In this document: in pieces, positions 5,927-7,079 of the stretch
How positions within the stretch are numbered: the first letter of the stretch is position 1
Layout: every line of letters begins with the position of its first letter
Source: Betaproteobacteria bacterium
Lineage (GTDB): Bacteria > Pseudomonadota > Gammaproteobacteria > Burkholderiales > Burkholderiaceae_C
NCBI GenBank assembly: GCA_009923895.1
Contig: RFSP01000098.1
Location: forward strand, 1-7,079
Length of the DNA stretch: 7,079 nt
Reading direction: 5' to 3'
The notes under the pieces: model-generated
Database searches by the model: none
Told to the model about the DNA's origin: nothing
Seen by the model: the letters and a program-made list of their open reading frames with translations, nothing else
Made by a program: the position numbers and the translations under genes

Positions 5927-6259
5927 TTACATCTCGGCGCGTTTGGCCGACGCGTGGTGGTGTTCTTGCACCTTGTCTTTGTGTTTGACCACCTGGCGGT
6001 CCAACTTGTCCATGAGCTGGTCTATGGCCGCATACAGATCTTCGTGGGCCTGCTCCACAAAAATGTCGCGCCCTTTGACTCGCAGGGTCGCCTCAGCCCG
6101 CTGGCGTCGGTCTTTCTCCCGCGGGTTGTCCACGGTCAGCAGCACGCTGACATCGACCACTTGGTCAAAGTGTCGGGTCACGCGGTCCAGCTTGGTGACC
6201 ACGTATTCGCGAAGTGCGGGCGTCACCTCGAGGTGGTGACCACTGATGGTGAGGTTCAT
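5927..6259 (-). CDS. hpf: Short ribosome hibernation promoting factor (HPF/RaiA family)
   Basis: This 110-residue protein binds the small ribosomal subunit in the mRNA/tRNA channel region and inactivates ribosomes in slow growth. The start MNLTISGHHLEVTPALREYV is diagnostic. RAEATLRVKGRDIFVEQAHEDLYAAID (55-80) and MDKLDRQVVKHKDKVQEH (83-100) complete the S30AE domain. It is the short type without the long-HPF C-terminal dimerisation domain. The AGGAGAG at 6269-6263 just before the ATG is a strong ribosome-binding site. It lies 88 bases upstream of ptsN. In many proteobacteria rpoN precedes it, but here an MFS gene ends 54 bases upstream. Confidence 0.95.
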   Translation of the reverse strand: MNLTISGHHLEVTPALREYVVTKLDRVTRHFDQVVDVSVLLTVDNPREKDRRQRAEATLRVKGRDIFVEQAHEDLYAAIDQLMDKLDRQVVKHKDKVQEHHHASAKRAEM

Positions 6260-6313
6260 GAACTCTCCTGTGACGACAACAGTGTGCTCCCGTTTGAGCG
6301 CACAGGCAAGGGC

Positions 6314-7079
6314 TCAGCGTTGCCCAAAATTCGGGTCGATCCGCACGCGTGCAGCTGCCCAAAAAGAAGGCAAGGTGGCCAGACAGCCCCAAATGAAGAA
6401 GTTCTGATACCCCAGCTGGGTTTGGATCCAGCCGGCAGCCATGCCAGGCAACATCATCCCAAGGGCCATGAAGCCGGTGCACAGGGCGTAATGGGCGGTC
6501 TTGTGCGGGTTGTCGCGCGCCTCGGCCACCATCAGCATAAACACCAGGTACGCGGCAAATCCAAAGCCGTAGCCGAATTGCTCTACCGCCAGGCCCAGAC
6601 TGATCACCATCAGGTCCTGGGGTTGCCACACCGCCATGGCCACGAAGACCCCGTTGGGAAGGTGCATGCACACCATCAGGGGCCAAAACACCCGCTTGAG
6701 GCCCCATCGCGAAATGACCCAGCCTCCCGTCAATCCGCCCACCGTCAAGGCCGCCACGCCCACGGTGCCATAAGCGATGCCCACGTCCTGGGTTTGCAAT
6801 CCCAGCCCCCCGGCCGACGGAGCATCCAGCAAAAACGGGGTCACGAGTTTGAGCAATTGCGCCTCAGCAAACCGATACAGCAGCAAAAAGGCCAGGATCC
6901 GGCCGATGTCGGGTTGGCGGAAAAACGAGGCGATGACCGTTACAAAATCGCTCCACCCCTGGCCACCCCCACCAGCGCGAGCCGCCGTGGGCCCGTCTTG
7001 CGCCGGCCGGGGCAAGGCCCAGGCATGAAAGGCCGCGGTAGCGCCAAAACCGACCGCCAAGCCCGCAAACACCCAAGAC
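6314..7079 (-). CDS. AmpG-like major facilitator permease, C-terminal half (cut by right edge)
   Basis: The frame is open from the right edge (codon 7078-7076) to the TGA at 6316-6314, so only about 254 C-terminal residues are seen. Counting from the GTG at 7072, hydrophobic segments lie about 2-20, 58-82, 97-120, 128-149, 153-183, 195-217 and 223-242. This matches helices 6 to 12 of a 12-helix MFS protein, with a cytoplasmic loop at 21-55. Residues 65-82 (LYRFAEAQLLKLVTPFLL), EQFGYGFGFAAY and YALCTGFMALGMMLPGMAAGW resemble AmpG-like permeases of the PAT group, which include muropeptide importers. The C-terminus IDPNFG is also typical. Substrate cannot be assigned. The GTG at 7072 is inside a helix and is not the true start. 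Confidence 0.8.
   Translation of the reverse strand, partial: SWVFAGLAVGFGATAAFHAWALPRPAQDGPTAARAGGGGQGWSDFVTVIASFFRQPDIGRILAFLLLYRFAEAQLLKLVTPFLLDAPSAGGLGLQTQDVGIAYGTVGVAALTVGGLTGGWVISRWGLKRVFWPLMVCMHLPNGVFVAMAVWQPQDLMVISLGLAVEQFGYGFGFAAYLVFMLMVAEARDNPHKTAHYALCTGFMALGMMLPGMAAGWIQTQLGYQNFFIWGCLATLPSFWAAARVRIDPNFGQR

Noticed and set aside
6165..6707. Minus-strand open frame overlapping the MFS gene and the hpf start in another frame
   Set aside because: It is out of frame with two well-supported genes and its translation is Pro/Arg/Gly-rich without domain features.
1..7079. Mobile element, prophage, CRISPR or defence system
   Set aside because: No transposase, integrase, phage protein, direct-repeat array or known defence domain appears on either strand. 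All strong frames are housekeeping or envelope genes.

Overview
The window reads as chromosomal DNA of a betaproteobacterium, most likely a Burkholderiales member close to Comamonadaceae. This rests on protein sequences recognised from memory (Fur, HprK, PtsN and HPF are very close to comamonad forms) and on gene order. No database search was possible.

Layout, left to right. Positions 1-3921 hold a minus-strand operon read from right to left: a bamE-dapB fused frame, an ExbB/TolQ-type channel subunit, an ExbD/TolR-type subunit, and leuS running off the left edge. fur (3963-4391, plus strand) diverges from this operon and converges on a second minus-strand group. That group is hprK (4392-5348), ptsN (5368-5838) and the short hibernation factor hpf (5927-6259), preceded by the C-terminal half of an AmpG-like MFS permease cut by the right edge. 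The fur and hprK stop codons abut, and a strong inverted repeat spans them.

Functions. The left operon combines outer-membrane assembly (BamE), lysine/diaminopimelate synthesis (DapB), a proton-driven energiser (ExbB-ExbD) and leucyl-tRNA charging (LeuRS). The right group is the nitrogen-related PTS control module (EIIA-Ntr, HPr kinase/phosphorylase) with a ribosome hibernation factor. Fur is the iron-responsive repressor.

The striking feature is that two reading frames join parts of unrelated proteins. (1) The frame from 1597 to the left edge begins as a normal LeuRS, but in the editing domain, near residue 390, it continues in frame as the middle of an M16 zinc peptidase. KMSKS, the anticodon-binding region and the rest of LeuRS are absent. 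(2) The frame 3921-2713 begins as lipoprotein BamE and, near residue 155-160, continues in frame as DapB that lacks its start and its N-terminal dinucleotide-binding Gly-rich loop. Both affected genes are normally essential, and both fusions make little biological sense. Assembly chimera/deletion is therefore the leading explanation, with real in-frame recombination as the exciting alternative. No mobile element, CRISPR array, tRNA or rRNA was seen, and no intergenic gap exceeds about 90 bases.
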